A stretch of 64,000 nucleotides of DNA, taken from the NCBI GenBank assembly GCA_001838165.1, contig KV835898.1, forward strand, positions 27,861-91,860, given 5' to 3'. Position numbers and translations under genes: made by a program. This document shows positions 9,189-20,112 of the stretch, piece by piece (positions within the stretch are counted from its first letter, which is position 1; each line of letters begins with the position of its first letter). The stretch is from Actinomyces sp. HMSC035G02. Its GTDB lineage: Bacteria; Actinomycetota; Actinomycetes; Actinomycetales; Actinomycetaceae. Under the pieces are notes generated by a model, which was not told the DNA's origin, made no database searches, and saw nothing but the letters and a program-made list of their open reading frames with translations.

Positions 9189-10451
9189 TCACCATAGGTC
9201 GGGGTTCGCCTCGGCGCTGAGCATGGACGCGCGACCTGGGGCGGGCTCGATGAGGACGGCCTCGTCGCGCTTGGAGGGCAGGATCGTCTCCACGTACGAG
9301 GTCAAGGCATCGTCTCGTGATACGTCGTGGCCGGCCTGCTGGGCCATGTACCAGCGGTGCTCGAGAAACTCGTGGTAGAGCTGCGCGGGCTCCAGCTTGC
9401 CCGCCAGCTCGCGCGGAATCGCACGCACGACGGGGGCGAACACGTCGGTGAGCCACTCGTGGGCGGCCTCCTCGAGGGGAAGATCTTGGAAGCCGTTCGT
9501 TGCGCGCCACACGTCGATGTCAGCGAGGAGGCGCGCCGCCTGATGCTCGCCGACGTCCATGCCGGTCAGGCGCATGAACTTGCGGTTGTGGTGACCGGCG
9601 TCGACCACCTTGGGCTGAATGACGAGGTGCTCGCCGGAGGAATCGGTGGACATGTGTAGCTCGGCGACGTCGAAACCGAGGTCGTTGAGCCGGCGGATGC
9701 GCTCACTGACGAGGTACTGGCGCTGCTCGTTGGGAATGGATTCCTCGGCGGTGACTTCGGTCCACAGCAGGTCGTACTGGGTGCGTATGCGGTCGCCGAC
9801 GTCGATCGGGTCGGCGTCTTCGGGGAAGAAACCGCCGGCCTGGAGGTCCATGAGTTCGCCGATGATGTTCGTGCGGGCTAGGTCGACGTCGTACTCGCGC
9901 TGGCCGGGGGTGAGCTTGGGGTGTAGTTCGCCGGTTTCGGCGTCGACCAGGTAGGCGGCGAACTCGCCCGCGTCGCGGCGGAACAGCGTGTTCGACAGGG
10001 AGACGTCGCCCCAGTAGAAGCCGAGGAGGTGGAGGCGCACGAGGAGGAGGGCGAGCGCGTCGATGAGGCGGGTCGCGGTGTCCTCACGCATCGACAGGGA
10101 GAACAGCGCGCGGTAGGGGAGCGAGAACTGCAGGTGCTCGGTGATGAGGGCCGCGTTGAGCTCCTCGCCCTCGGGGCTTTCGCGTCCCGTGATAACGGCG
10201 ACCGGCTGGACGGACGGGGCGTCCAGACGCTTCAGGTCGCGCAGGCGGTCGTACTCATGATGGGCGACCGTTGGACCGATCTCCTTGACCGCGAGCACGC
10301 GGCCAGACAGATTCACGAAGCGCACGATGTGGCGGGAAATGCCGCGGGGGAGTGCCGCGAGTAGGTTGGACGGCCACTCCTCGAGGGGAACATCCCACGG
10401 GAGGTCCAAAAGGGCGGGGTCGACTGCGGCCGCCGTAATGTCCAAAGCCAT
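9189..10451 (-). CDS. DUF4032 family, kinase-like-fold protein
   Basis: A 420-residue actinobacterial DUF4032 protein. The first half resembles lipopolysaccharide-kinase/aminoglycoside-phosphotransferase folds: a VKEIG segment that could hold the ATP-contacting Lys, then YWGDVSLSNTLFRRD followed by LVDAETGE, mirroring catalytic GDxxxxN and metal-binding Asp motifs. The second half is the DUF4032 region proper. Substrate and function are unknown. I chose ATG 10451 (MALDITAAAVD); the frame stays open for 26 further codons upstream, but that extension looks non-coding. It precedes the glycerophosphodiesterase on the same strand, possibly as an operon. Confidence 0.8.
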   Translation of the reverse strand: MALDITAAAVDPALLDLPWDVPLEEWPSNLLAALPRGISRHIVRFVNLSGRVLAVKEIGPTVAHHEYDRLRDLKRLDAPSVQPVAVITGRESPEGEELNAALITEHLQFSLPYRALFSLSMREDTATRLIDALALLLVRLHLLGFYWGDVSLSNTLFRRDAGEFAAYLVDAETGELHPKLTPGQREYDVDLARTNIIGELMDLQAGGFFPEDADPIDVGDRIRTQYDLLWTEVTAEESIPNEQRQYLVSERIRRLNDLGFDVAELHMSTDSSGEHLVIQPKVVDAGHHNRKFMRLTGMDVGEHQAARLLADIDVWRATNGFQDLPLEEAAHEWLTDVFAPVVRAIPRELAGKLEPAQLYHEFLEHRWYMAQQAGHDVSRDDALTSYVETILPSKRDEAVLIEPAPGRASMLSAEANPDLW

Positions 10452-10544
10452 GAGAACGATTATCGCATCTCGAGCGCCGTGCGTATAGCCCCGACGCGGC
10501 ATGTGCGCTAGTCGCGGCCAAGAACACATGTGGGCATAGCGAAA

Positions 10545-10585
10545 CCCCGGCCTCGTCCTGGAGGTACGAGTGGACGAGGCCGGGG
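10545..10585 (-). terminator. Terminator built from the recurrent CCCCGGCCTCGTCC word
   Basis: CCCCGGCCTCGTCC (10545-10558) pairs perfectly with GGACGAGGCCGGGG (10572-10585), a 14-bp stem between the ABC ATPase gene and the DUF4032 gene, both read leftward. The same arms recur in other terminators of the window. Confidence 0.8.
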
Positions 10586-10615
10586 CCGATTATCGCTGTG
10601 CGTGAGCGCTACGCG

Positions 10616-11746
<1,131 letters not shown>

Positions 11747-11762
11747 GGAGTTTTCCTTCCCA

Positions 11763-11780
11763 CCGGCAGGTACGTGCCGG
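11763..11780. promoter_or_regulatory. Palindrome in the 5' leader of the ABC ATPase gene
   Basis: CCGGCA-GGTACG-TGCCGG is a perfect interrupted palindrome just upstream of the ATPase ribosome binding site, in the ~260-bp divergent region shared with the Ser/Thr kinase gene. It may be an operator or a leader hairpin. Its function is not shown. Confidence 0.35.
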
Positions 11781-12007
11781 ACGATCCGTAGTGGGCTGAC
11801 CGTGGAGCGTCTTCGCCCACGGAGTGCGAACGCGGATCGTTCCGCGCGCGCGACTAATAGCGAAGTTAGCACGCTCGTTCGGCAGTGTACAGTTCGGGCC
11901 ACATGGTGGATTGACAGAGTCTGTTCGCCCGTTACTTTCAGGGACGAGGCCGGGGCCGCCCCGCGCGGGTGGCCGCAGATGGGGGAGGGGCCAGGTAGGC
12001 TGAGGGC

Positions 12008-13930
12008 GTGGAAGAAGGCGAGGAACTGGGCGGCTACAGGCTGATCCGTCGGCTCGGTACGGGCGGAGCGGGGACGGTCTGGCTCGCCGAAGACGGGGGC
12101 GGCACGCGTGTCGCCCTCAAAGCCATGCACCCGGCGATGGCCGCCTCGGAGGAGTCGCGCCAGCGCCTGGAACGCGAGACGCGCACCGTGAACTCCGTGC
12201 GCTCGCCCTTCGTCGCCCACATCGTCGATGCGGAAACCGAAGCCTCCCAGCCGTTCGTTGTCTCAGAGTACGTGGAGGGCCCCACGCTCGCGGAAATCCT
12301 CGTGTCCGGGCCGGTTCCTCTGCGTGGCGTCGCCGCCCTGTCCTATCACCTGGCGTCCACGATCGCGGCCGTTCATCACGCCAACATCATCCACCGCGAC
12401 ATTAAGCCTTCCAACATCATCTGTTCGCCGCGCGGCCCGGTCCTCATCGACTTCGGTATCGCGATGGCGACCTCCGATCAGCACCTGACCAGCACCGGCC
12501 TCGTGTCGGGGACGGCCGGATATACCGCGCCCGAACTGCTCCAGGGACACGGTGCCACGAAGGAGTCGGACTGGTGGGCGTGGTGCGCCACCCTGCTGTC
12601 CTGCGCCACCGGGCGCCCGCCGTTCGGCAAGGGCGACGTGTCCGCCACGATGCTGCGCGTCCTGGAAGGGGACCCCGACCTGGCCGGACTGCACCCCATG
12701 GTTGCAGACGCGCTCGCGGGCGGACTTGCCCCAGATCCCGACGATCGTCCGTCGCCCTCCCTGATTGTCGCCGATCTCATGAGCGCCGTCGGGTGGGCGC
12801 CCGGTGAGCTCGACTACGTGACGGTGAACTGGGCGCAGCTGCTCGACACGGGCATGCGCACGCAGATGGTGAACTCCGACCCCCAGGAGATCGCCGCGCC
12901 TCCCGAGTGGGAGGACGCCGGGCAACGCCCGGACGCCTCCGGTGCGCGTGCCGTCTCCTATCCGCAGCATCCGCGCCGCGACGCCTCGGAATTCACAGCG
13001 GCGAACGATCACACCGACGTCGTGGACACCGCGTCGGTGGCCCAGGGGTATGGCGACTGGTCCGATGACACCGGGGAAGTCGCCTGGCACGACGATGCCA
13101 CCGACGTCTGGCAGAGTGTCGACGACTCGGATCCCACAGAGGTCATGGCCCCCTACGCTCAGCCTCAGTACCCGGGTCCGCAGGGCGCGTATGGTCCCGG
13201 TTTCGCCCCCGGCTACGGGCAACAGCCCTATCCGCAGGCCGGTGTCGCCCCGCAGCAGATGGCAACAGGTCCCCAGTGGAACCCCAACCCGGCGATGGGG
13301 GCGGGCGCCGCTTCGGCGGATGGGGCCTCGTCCACCGCGAAGGGGACGTGGATCTCCGGCGCGGCGCTGCTGGCCCTCCTGGCCTCCCTGCCCATCCTCT
13401 TCGGCCTCACCGGTTCCATGATCGTGGGGATCGCGCTCACCGCTTTCGGCCTGATCGGCGCGATGTCGCGGTGGTTGGAGCGCCGTCGGATCCTGCGAGG
13501 CGCAAAGGCCAGTGATTCGGCCGCCGTCATCGCCATGTCGCCGATCCTGCTGGTGCGCTCGATCCTATCGACCGTGCTTGGCCTCGTCGTCGGAGGCCTC
13601 GTTCCGTACGGGATCTGGGCCTTCGTGTCCTACTCGCGCGAGGGACGCGTCCTGTGGTCATGGCCCGCCGACGTCGTCGCATCCACCGGTGTTGATCGCA
13701 CGGACTACTGGCTGAGCGACCCGCGCGGCGCGATCATCGTGTGGGCACTCGCCGCGGTGATGATGCTGACTGCCTGGCTCATGCCGTTTACCGCAGATCT
13801 GAGGGTCGGCATATCCACAACGCTGCGCGCGATCGTGCGTCCTGCCTGGGGGCGAGGCCTCCTCGCGGTAGGCTGTGTGGGGTTCCTAGCGGGTGCGTGG
13901 TTCATTGTCACGGGTGGGCTGTCGCACTGA
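12008..13930 (+). CDS. Serine/threonine protein kinase with C-terminal multi-helix membrane domain
   Basis: A 640-residue Hanks-type kinase. The N-terminal catalytic domain (~8-260) has Gly-rich loop GTGGAGTV, Lys38 in VALK, catalytic Asp131 in HRDIKPSN and Asp148 of DFG. A low-complexity Pro/Gln/Tyr/Gly linker (~290-445) leads to about five hydrophobic helices (~450-640). This differs from PknB-like kinases, which have one membrane helix and extracellular PASTA repeats. Here there is no visible sensor, so the membrane bundle itself may sense. The GTG start is poorly supported by a ribosome site, but the kinase fold begins immediately after it. The downstream DsbA-like gene follows after 60 bases and may be co-transcribed. 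Confidence 0.88.
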   Translation: MEEGEELGGYRLIRRLGTGGAGTVWLAEDGGGTRVALKAMHPAMAASEESRQRLERETRTVNSVRSPFVAHIVDAETEASQPFVVSEYVEGPTLAEILVSGPVPLRGVAALSYHLASTIAAVHHANIIHRDIKPSNIICSPRGPVLIDFGIAMATSDQHLTSTGLVSGTAGYTAPELLQGHGATKESDWWAWCATLLSCATGRPPFGKGDVSATMLRVLEGDPDLAGLHPMVADALAGGLAPDPDDRPSPSLIVADLMSAVGWAPGELDYVTVNWAQLLDTGMRTQMVNSDPQEIAAPPEWEDAGQRPDASGARAVSYPQHPRRDASEFTAANDHTDVVDTASVAQGYGDWSDDTGEVAWHDDATDVWQSVDDSDPTEVMAPYAQPQYPGPQGAYGPGFAPGYGQQPYPQAGVAPQQMATGPQWNPNPAMGAGAASADGASSTAKGTWISGAALLALLASLPILFGLTGSMIVGIALTAFGLIGAMSRWLERRRILRGAKASDSAAVIAMSPILLVRSILSTVLGLVVGGLVPYGIWAFVSYSREGRVLWSWPADVVASTGVDRTDYWLSDPRGAIIVWALAAVMMLTAWLMPFTADLRVGISTTLRAIVRPAWGRGLLAVGCVGFLAGAWFIVTGGLSH

Positions 13931-13990
13931 GCGCGGCCACGCTGCGCCCGATATTCTTACAACATTCAACTACTTTCGGAAGGTGAGTCC

Positions 13991-14923
13991 ATGGCTCAGA
14001 AAAAACAGCCGGCCGTCGATCCCGTGCGCACGAAAGCCGCCCAGATGCGCCAGGCGCAGGAGCGTGCTGACCGCCGCACCCGCATCATCGTCATTTCCGC
14101 CGTCGCTGCCATCGTCCTCGCGGTCGTCGCAGCCGTCGGCGGCGTGATCTGGAAGCAGCAGGCGCAGGTCAACGCCGCCCGCAACGTCGACCCCTCCGCG
14201 ATCTTTGGTGACTACGCAGACGGACGCCCGATCATCCTCAACTCGAACGGCATTGTTAGCGAAGCGGACCCGAACCTGCCCACCCTCACCGAATACTTCG
14301 ACTACTCCTGCCACGTCTGCGCCGACCTCGACGCTATCATGGGGGAGGACCTCACCACGTGGGCCGCTGAAGGTCACTACAACATTGAGCTTCAGCCGGT
14401 CATCACCGTCGGCATGGACTATCAGAAGGCCGCAACAGGTGCCTCCCTCGTCGTCGCACAGAAGGCGCCCGACAAGTGGGTGGACTTCCACCATGCGCTG
14501 CTCGCCTACTTCCGCACGCAGTTCCAGGCCTCCAACGGCACCGTTGTGCAGAACCTTGACGCCTCCTGGAAGCAGATCAAGCAGATCGCCGCTGGAGTCG
14601 GTGTTCCCGAGGACGTCATCGCGACCTTCCCCCTCAACGCCGCAGAGAGCTACCTCCAGAGCGCTACCAACGCGTGGGGCAGCGCCAACTACAGCGGTCG
14701 CGGCGAGACCCTTGGCACCCCCGAGCTGATCAAGGACCACTCGAGCGTCATCCGACTCCCCGCGGAAGCCAGCCAGTGGCGTCAGACGGTTGCAGGAGCA
14801 TTCGGTATCACCGATTCCGCGAGCCAGGGCATCACCGATACCCCGGCCCCCGAGGCCACCGAGCCCTCCCAGAGCGGCACCGACGACGCCCAGAGCTCTG
14901 AGACGACCGACAGCTCCAACTGA
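13991..14923 (+). CDS. Membrane-anchored DsbA-like thiol-disulfide oxidoreductase
   Basis: A 310-residue protein with a basic N terminus, one membrane helix (~32-54) and an extracytoplasmic thioredoxin/DsbA fold (~85-265). The CxxC active site is Cys107-His-Val-Cys110 in the segment FDYSCHVC. The C-terminal ~40 residues are a disordered Ser/Thr/Glu/Pro tail. Members of this group oxidise or isomerise disulfides in secreted proteins and in actinobacteria often work with VKOR, which is not seen here. The ATG has GGAAGG upstream. It lies just behind the membrane Ser/Thr kinase gene. Confidence 0.88.
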   Translation: MAQKKQPAVDPVRTKAAQMRQAQERADRRTRIIVISAVAAIVLAVVAAVGGVIWKQQAQVNAARNVDPSAIFGDYADGRPIILNSNGIVSEADPNLPTLTEYFDYSCHVCADLDAIMGEDLTTWAAEGHYNIELQPVITVGMDYQKAATGASLVVAQKAPDKWVDFHHALLAYFRTQFQASNGTVVQNLDASWKQIKQIAAGVGVPEDVIATFPLNAAESYLQSATNAWGSANYSGRGETLGTPELIKDHSSVIRLPAEASQWRQTVAGAFGITDSASQGITDTPAPEATEPSQSGTDDAQSSETTDSSN

Positions 14924-14933
14924 GCCTTCACAC

Positions 14934-14977
14934 ACTGTGGGGTGGGACCGCCAAGCGGCCCCACCCCACAGTCTTTT
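14934..14977 (+). terminator. Intrinsic terminator
   Basis: ACTGTGGGGTGGG (14934-14946) pairs perfectly with its complement (14960-14972), followed by CTTTT. It terminates the DsbA-like gene. Confidence 0.88.
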
Positions 14978-15125
14978 ATTCCGAGTGGGCGACGCACACG
15001 TCAACCCGACTTTTTCGCCAGTCTTCCCGCCCGCCCGAGCCTGACGCCACGGTGCCCATGGCGCACAAAACCACATAGCCCGCCCGCGCGCACCAGCCCC
15101 CACCTGTGGCACACTAGTGTCCGCC

Positions 15126-15201
15126 GCCGGCTTAGCTCAGTTGGTAGAGCAGCTGTCTTGTAAACAGCAGGTCATCGGTTCGAGTCCGATAGCCGGCTCC
15201 A
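15126..15201 (+). tRNA. tRNA-Thr, anticodon TGT
   Basis: A complete cloverleaf. Acceptor arms GCCGGCT/AGCCGGC pair, the D-arm is AGCTCAGTTGGTAGAGC, and the anticodon stem GCTGT/ACAGC encloses CTTGTAA with anticodon TGT. The T-arm carries GGTTCGAGTCC. The 3' CCA is encoded. It reads ACA (and wobble ACG) threonine codons. Confidence 0.97.
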
Positions 15202-15271
15202 CGGAGTCCCTCACCGCGGCACCGCAGCCGCCCGTAACCGTCACCCGGTCCGGAGAGGTGACCCGGCCTCG

Positions 15272-15982
15272 TCAATGAGAAGCGCCCAGCGACCAATCCA
15301 CGCCCGACGCGCCCTGCGCCTCCAACAGTTCATTTGCGCGCGAGAACGGTTTCGACCCAAAAAACCCTCGATACGCAGAGAGCGGCGACGGATGGGCGGA
15401 CGCAATGATCGGCGTGTCACCCAGGCGCGGGGTGAGCGACTGCGCGTCCTTACCCCACAGAATCGCCACGAGGGGAGCGCGCGAGCCATCCTCGCGCTTC
15501 CGGGACACCAGGGCGTCAATTGCGCACTGCGTCACTTCCTCCCAGCCCCGGCCTCGATGCGATGCGGGAGCACCCGGGCGCACCGTCAACACGCGGTTCA
15601 GCAGGCACACGCCCTGCTCGCTCCACGGCGTCAGGTCGCCCGACGTCGGAGCGGGAACGCCCATGTCCTCGCTCAGCTCGCGGAAAATGTTGATGAGTGA
15701 CTTGGGCAACGCCACGCCCGGGTGCACCGAAAACGACAGCCCCATTGCATGCTCCGGTGTCGGATACGGGTCCTGCCCGACGATGAGAACCTTCACCTTG
15801 TCGAACGGGTACGTGAAGGCGCGGAGAACGTCCGTGCCCGCAGGCAGGTAGCCGTGCCCCGCCTCGACTTCGGCGGCCAACATTGTGCCCAACTCGTGGA
15901 TGCGACCCTCCACCGGAGTCAGAGCCCTAGCCCAGCCCGGATCAATCAACTCGGCCAACGGGCGCGGATTGTGTTCACTCAT
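15272..15982 (-). CDS. ung: Uracil-DNA glycosylase, family 1
   Basis: A 236-residue base-excision repair enzyme that removes uracil from DNA. The water-activating motif is [18 protein letters not shown] with catalytic Asp71; actinobacterial enzymes often have Pro where E. coli has His in this loop. The C-terminal minor-groove loop [13 protein letters not shown] carries the second catalytic His, and the LLNRVLTV uracil-recognition strand with its Asn is present. Length matches the family. The ATG (MSEHNP) at 15982 fits well. It is convergent with the tRNA-Thr gene and divergent from the LytR_C gene. Confidence 0.96.
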   Translation of the reverse strand: MSEHNPRPLAELIDPGWARALTPVEGRIHELGTMLAAEVEAGHGYLPAGTDVLRAFTYPFDKVKVLIVGQDPYPTPEHAMGLSFSVHPGVALPKSLINIFRELSEDMGVPAPTSGDLTPWSEQGVCLLNRVLTVRPGAPASHRGRGWEEVTQCAIDALVSRKREDGSRAPLVAILWGKDAQSLTPRLGDTPIIASAHPSPLSAYRGFFGSKPFSRANELLEAQGASGVDWSLGASH

Positions 15983-16068
15983 GGCACCAGCCTAATGCCG
16001 CACAGGCCACGCCACATTTCCCGCGCGCCACCCGCGCCCCACTCCTTCTTTTCCGATAGTCTGAACGC

Positions 16069-16647
16069 GTGAGTTCTCAGTACCCCAGGGATGAATTTGA
16101 CCGCGCCGGCGAAGATATGCCCGTCGGCATGCACCGCCCCAAGCCGTCCAAGTGGAAGAACGTCTGGCCGTTCCTGGCCATCCTCGTGATCGTTCCTGCC
16201 CTCGGATGGGCAGCGGCGACCGCCCTGTCGCGCCAGCAGGCCACTGTCAGCAACGCGCCAAGCCCTGCCGCGACCGCCCCGAGCGCTGCCGCTCCCTCAG
16301 CGTCGCCCACAGCCGAGGCCACCGCTTCCGCTGAGCCCACGCCTTCCGCCAGCTCCTCCTCCCCGTCTGCCTCTTCCGAGCCCGATCACGGAGCTGTCAT
16401 CCAGGTGCTCAACGGCACCGGTACCCAGGGATTCGCCGGCCAGCAGGCTCAGATCCTGAACCAGGCCGGCTACGCGGGCACCTCCGCCGCGAACGCCGAC
16501 GGCTGGGCCACGCAGACCTCCACCGTCTTCTACGAGGATCCCCGCATGGAGGGAACCGCGAAGGATATTGCCGCCAAGCTGGGTATTTCCAACGTTCGCC
16601 AGGAGAGCGGTCTTGGAGACCCCGACATCGTCGTGATCCTGCGATGA
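16069..16647 (+). CDS. LytR C-terminal domain (LytR_C) membrane protein
   Basis: A 192-residue protein with one membrane helix (~30-52) and a Pro/Ala/Ser-rich stalk (~60-108). The extracytoplasmic LytR_C domain (~108-192) begins VIQVLNGTGTQGFAGQQA and ends PDIVVILR. LytR_C domains normally follow the catalytic LCP domain of LytR-CpsA-Psr enzymes, which attach glycopolymers to peptidoglycan. Here the domain stands alone, so this is a non-catalytic accessory, probably cell-wall associated. The GTG start lacks an obvious ribosome binding site. It is divergent from ung by about 85 bases and followed by a terminator. Confidence 0.85.
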   Translation: MSSQYPRDEFDRAGEDMPVGMHRPKPSKWKNVWPFLAILVIVPALGWAAATALSRQQATVSNAPSPAATAPSAAAPSASPTAEATASAEPTPSASSSSPSASSEPDHGAVIQVLNGTGTQGFAGQQAQILNQAGYAGTSAANADGWATQTSTVFYEDPRMEGTAKDIAAKLGISNVRQESGLGDPDIVVILR

Positions 16648-16666
16648 GCCTCTGATACTTGCTGAG

Positions 16667-16698
16667 CCGCCCGGCCCCTGTGGGGCCGGGCGGTTTTG
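16667..16698 (+). terminator. Terminator after the LytR_C gene
   Basis: CCGCCCGGCCCC, loop TGT, perfect complement ending 16693, then TTTT. It is near-identical to the hairpin after fba and is likewise followed directly by the dispersed element. Confidence 0.88.
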
Positions 16699-16707
16699 TG
16701 TGCCCTC

Positions 16708-16930
16708 GGGTGTTTCGGGCGCCGGAGGGCCCGGCCGCCCGCGAGGCTAGGCAACCTCGCTTCGCTCGGCGCCGCGCCTCGAAGCCCGCCCTGGCCCTCC
16801 GGTCCCTCCGGCGCCCTCCACACCAGTGGGGCCCGGTGTGCTGATGATGCTCGGTGCGTTGGCTTGTTGTTTGGCCAGGCTCTGTCTCCGCCCACGGGCA
16901 CCGCAGCCTGGCCCTGTCGGCCAGGCGGCC
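16708..16930 (+). repeat. Dispersed foldable intergenic element, copy 2
   Basis: The core (16708-16843) is nearly identical to the copy at 4487, with the same perfect 13-bp inverted arms (16717-16729 and 16804-16816) and inner CGAGGC/GCCTCG stem. A diverged second module containing CCGCCCACGGGCACCGC follows at about 16890. Like copy 1 it lies in the same orientation as, and directly behind, the upstream gene and its terminator. Confidence 0.7.
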
Positions 16931-16938
16931 TGGTTGTC

Positions 16939-17004
16939 TGAAACCAGCGTCGCCTTTGCGGGCCGGTGAGGTGGGCCAGTTGAAACCAGCGTCGCCTTTG
17001 CGGG
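16939..17004. repeat. Two identical 24-bp direct repeats
   Basis: The 24-bp sequence starting TGAAACCAGCGTCGCC occurs at 16939-16962 and again, base for base, at 16981-17004 (42-bp period). Related fragments follow: CCGGTTTCAGCGG near 17050 and GGTTTCAACGTCGCC near 17096. Two copies only, without Cas genes, do not make a CRISPR array. Confidence 0.6.
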
Positions 17005-17176
17005 TGAGAAATGGGTGTTTTTGGTGCATTTTTCGGGTGCAGAGGTGATGCCGGTTTCAGCGGTCCCTTGTTAGGGGTGAGCAGTGGTGTTGTTGGTTTC
17101 AACGTCGCCATGTTGTCGCGCCGCGGTCCTGGCCGGTCCCGTCCACTGGCAGTGTTAACCCTTCAATGCGCAGCTA

Positions 17177-17229
17177 AACCCTATGGGTGGCATGGTGGGC
17201 AGCCCGCCCAGGCCACCACCCATCGGGTT
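17177..17229. repeat. Large imperfect inverted repeat in the groEL upstream spacer
   Basis: Arms of about 24 bp, AACCC-ATGGGTGG- on the left and CCACCCAT-GGGTT on the right, form an imperfect dyad around AGCCCGCC. The rest of the 945-bp spacer 16648-17592 has no gene. Another copy of the CGCCCACCGGCACCGCC module sits at 17291-17307. Confidence 0.5.
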
Positions 17230-17441
17230 AACGTGCGCGTAGGTGGGTTAGCGCAGCCACCTGTAGGGCCCACATGCCGCTAGGCGGGGAACCGCCCACC
17301 GGCACCGCCAGGCCCTCCGACGTCTCCTCCGACGCCTACGTTGGCCGCGCTTGGTGTGCAGGCACGCTCAGTTGGCCCGCCCCGGCCTCGGCGTCGGCTA
17401 TTACGCCCTGAGCGCAGCGGACTCAAGGCCCGTGACCTCGC

Positions 17442-17468
17442 CTTGCACTCTGTGGTGGTGAGTGCCAA
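17442..17468. promoter_or_regulatory. Degenerate CIRCE element (HrcA operator), upstream copy
   Basis: CTTGCACTC-N9-GAGTGCCAA differs from consensus TTAGCACTC-N9-GAGTGCTAA at three of 18 positions and keeps the exact 9-bp spacer. It overlaps the likely groEL promoter. Confidence 0.7.
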
Positions 17469-17471
17469 AAT
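17443..17471 (+). promoter_or_regulatory. Candidate groEL promoter
   Basis: TTGCAC (17443-17448), a 17-bp spacer and CAAAAT (17466-17471) form a plausible SigA-type promoter. It lies inside the first CIRCE element, so HrcA binding would block RNA polymerase directly. Confidence 0.55.
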
Positions 17472-17476
17472 CTTAG

Positions 17477-17503
17477 TTAGCACTCCGACATGGAGAGTGA
17501 TAA
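17477..17503. promoter_or_regulatory. CIRCE element (HrcA operator), downstream copy
   Basis: TTAGCACTC-N9-GAGTGATAA matches the CIRCE consensus at 17 of 18 positions. It starts at the predicted transcription start, about 90 bases before the groEL start codon. Confidence 0.92.
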
Positions 17504-17520
17504 GACCATCGGTTCGATGA

Positions 17521-19221
<1,701 letters not shown>

Positions 19222-19243
19222 TCCGCTCGGCGTTAAGCTGATC

Positions 19244-19290
19244 CGCCTGGGGGCGGGACTCTTCAGGGTCCCGCCCCCAGGCGTTTCTTT
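19244..19290 (+). terminator. Strong terminator after groEL
   Basis: A perfect 16-bp stem, CGCCTGGGGGCGGGAC (19244-19259) with its complement (19268-19283), is followed by TTTCTTTC. Confidence 0.92.
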
Positions 19291-19356
19291 CTGTCTACGC
19301 AGGCTTGATACGAGGCCGGTGATCTCCTCGGGGGACAGGGGCGTCTGGTGCGGCTG

Positions 19357-19650
19357 TCAGACCCCCGCGAACAGGGACGCGGAATGAGTCTCTGCGTCGG
19401 CGTAGGTGGAGGCCGCGACCTGCATCTGCGAGGAGATCGCGTCCAGGGCGTCGTGTGTCTGGGCCTGGATGCTCTGCCACTGGGTGATAGTCGCCTGGAA
19501 GTTCACCTGCGCCCCGCCGGTCCATGTGTCTTGAAGGGCGAGGAGCTGGGCCATCATCGTGTCCACCTCGGTACGGATGGTGGATGCGGTCGTGCAGGCC
19601 TGCGCGGAGGCGGCAGCAATTTGTTCGGCGTCGACGGCGTATGCGGTCAT
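19357..19650 (-). CDS. WXG100 family (EsxA/ESAT-6-like) small secreted protein
   Basis: A 97-residue helical protein with the WXG turn DTWTGGAQ (Trp43-Thr44-Gly45) between two helices, the hallmark of type VII secretion substrates. Ala/Thr/Gln-rich helices and the absence of a signal peptide also fit. The ATG at 19650 is fixed by AAGGAG seven bases upstream; the longer open frame to 20037 runs through a repeat element and is rejected. WXG100 genes usually occur as pairs beside eccC-type ATPase genes, but no partner or secretion gene is in this window, so it is an orphan here. Confidence 0.87.
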   Translation of the reverse strand: MTAYAVDAEQIAAASAQACTTASTIRTEVDTMMAQLLALQDTWTGGAQVNFQATITQWQSIQAQTHDALDAISSQMQVAASTYADAETHSASLFAGV

Positions 19651-20112
19651 GATGTCACTCCTTTGTGGGACCCCGGGTGGGTCCGTCGACAAAGACGCTA
19701 CGCGCGTGACGACGCGTGATCCAGGTGGAAACGAAGCCCTGTGGATAACCACCCGCACCGAAAAATGCCTGTGGATGGGCCAGGGTATACCCGTGCTGCT
19801 GACGGGCAAGCTACTGGAGGGCCTGGCTGCGGTGCCGGTGGGTGGCGGCAGGGCCAGGGCGGGCCGCCGCCCACCGGTACGCACAGCGGCCAGGCACCAC
19901 AGGTTTGGAGGGCGCCGGAGGGACCGGAGGGCACGGGCGGGCTTCGAGACGCGGCACCGAGCGAAGCGAGGTCGCCTAGTCTCGCGGGCGGCCGGGGCCT
20001 CCGGCGCCTGGAAAACCCGTGGAGCCAAGAACAACATGCGAGATCATGCTGGGCCGCCGCCCACGGGCGCATTGAGCGGCCTGGCAAGACCAAGCCGCGT
20101 GTCGCGGCCTCG
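19651..20112. other. Intergenic stretch holding the WXG100 promoter and repeat modules
   Basis: This 462-bp gap contains the leader of the WXG100 gene (19651-19750), an inverted short repeat module (about 19800-19895, with GGTGGGTGGCGGCAGGGCC), the main inverted element (next entry) and another GCCGCCCACGGGC module near 20048. I see no coding sequence. Confidence 0.5.
19895..20025 (-). repeat. Dispersed foldable intergenic element, copy 3 (inverted)
   Basis: Reverse-strand copy of the element at 4487 and 16708, with the same outer GGGCGCCGGAGGG-type arm at 19910-19922, inner stem and CTCGCTTCGCTCGG loop region. Its orientation matches the upstream leftward gene at 20113-21075, so all three copies sit 3' of a gene in sense orientation. 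Confidence 0.65.

Noticed and set aside
16939..17004. Possible CRISPR array
   Set aside because: Only two repeats with an 18-base gap, and no Cas genes in the window.
19651..20037. N-terminal extension of the WXG100 gene
   Set aside because: The extension is translated repeat element; the ATG at 19650 has an ideal ribosome site and gives the family-standard length.
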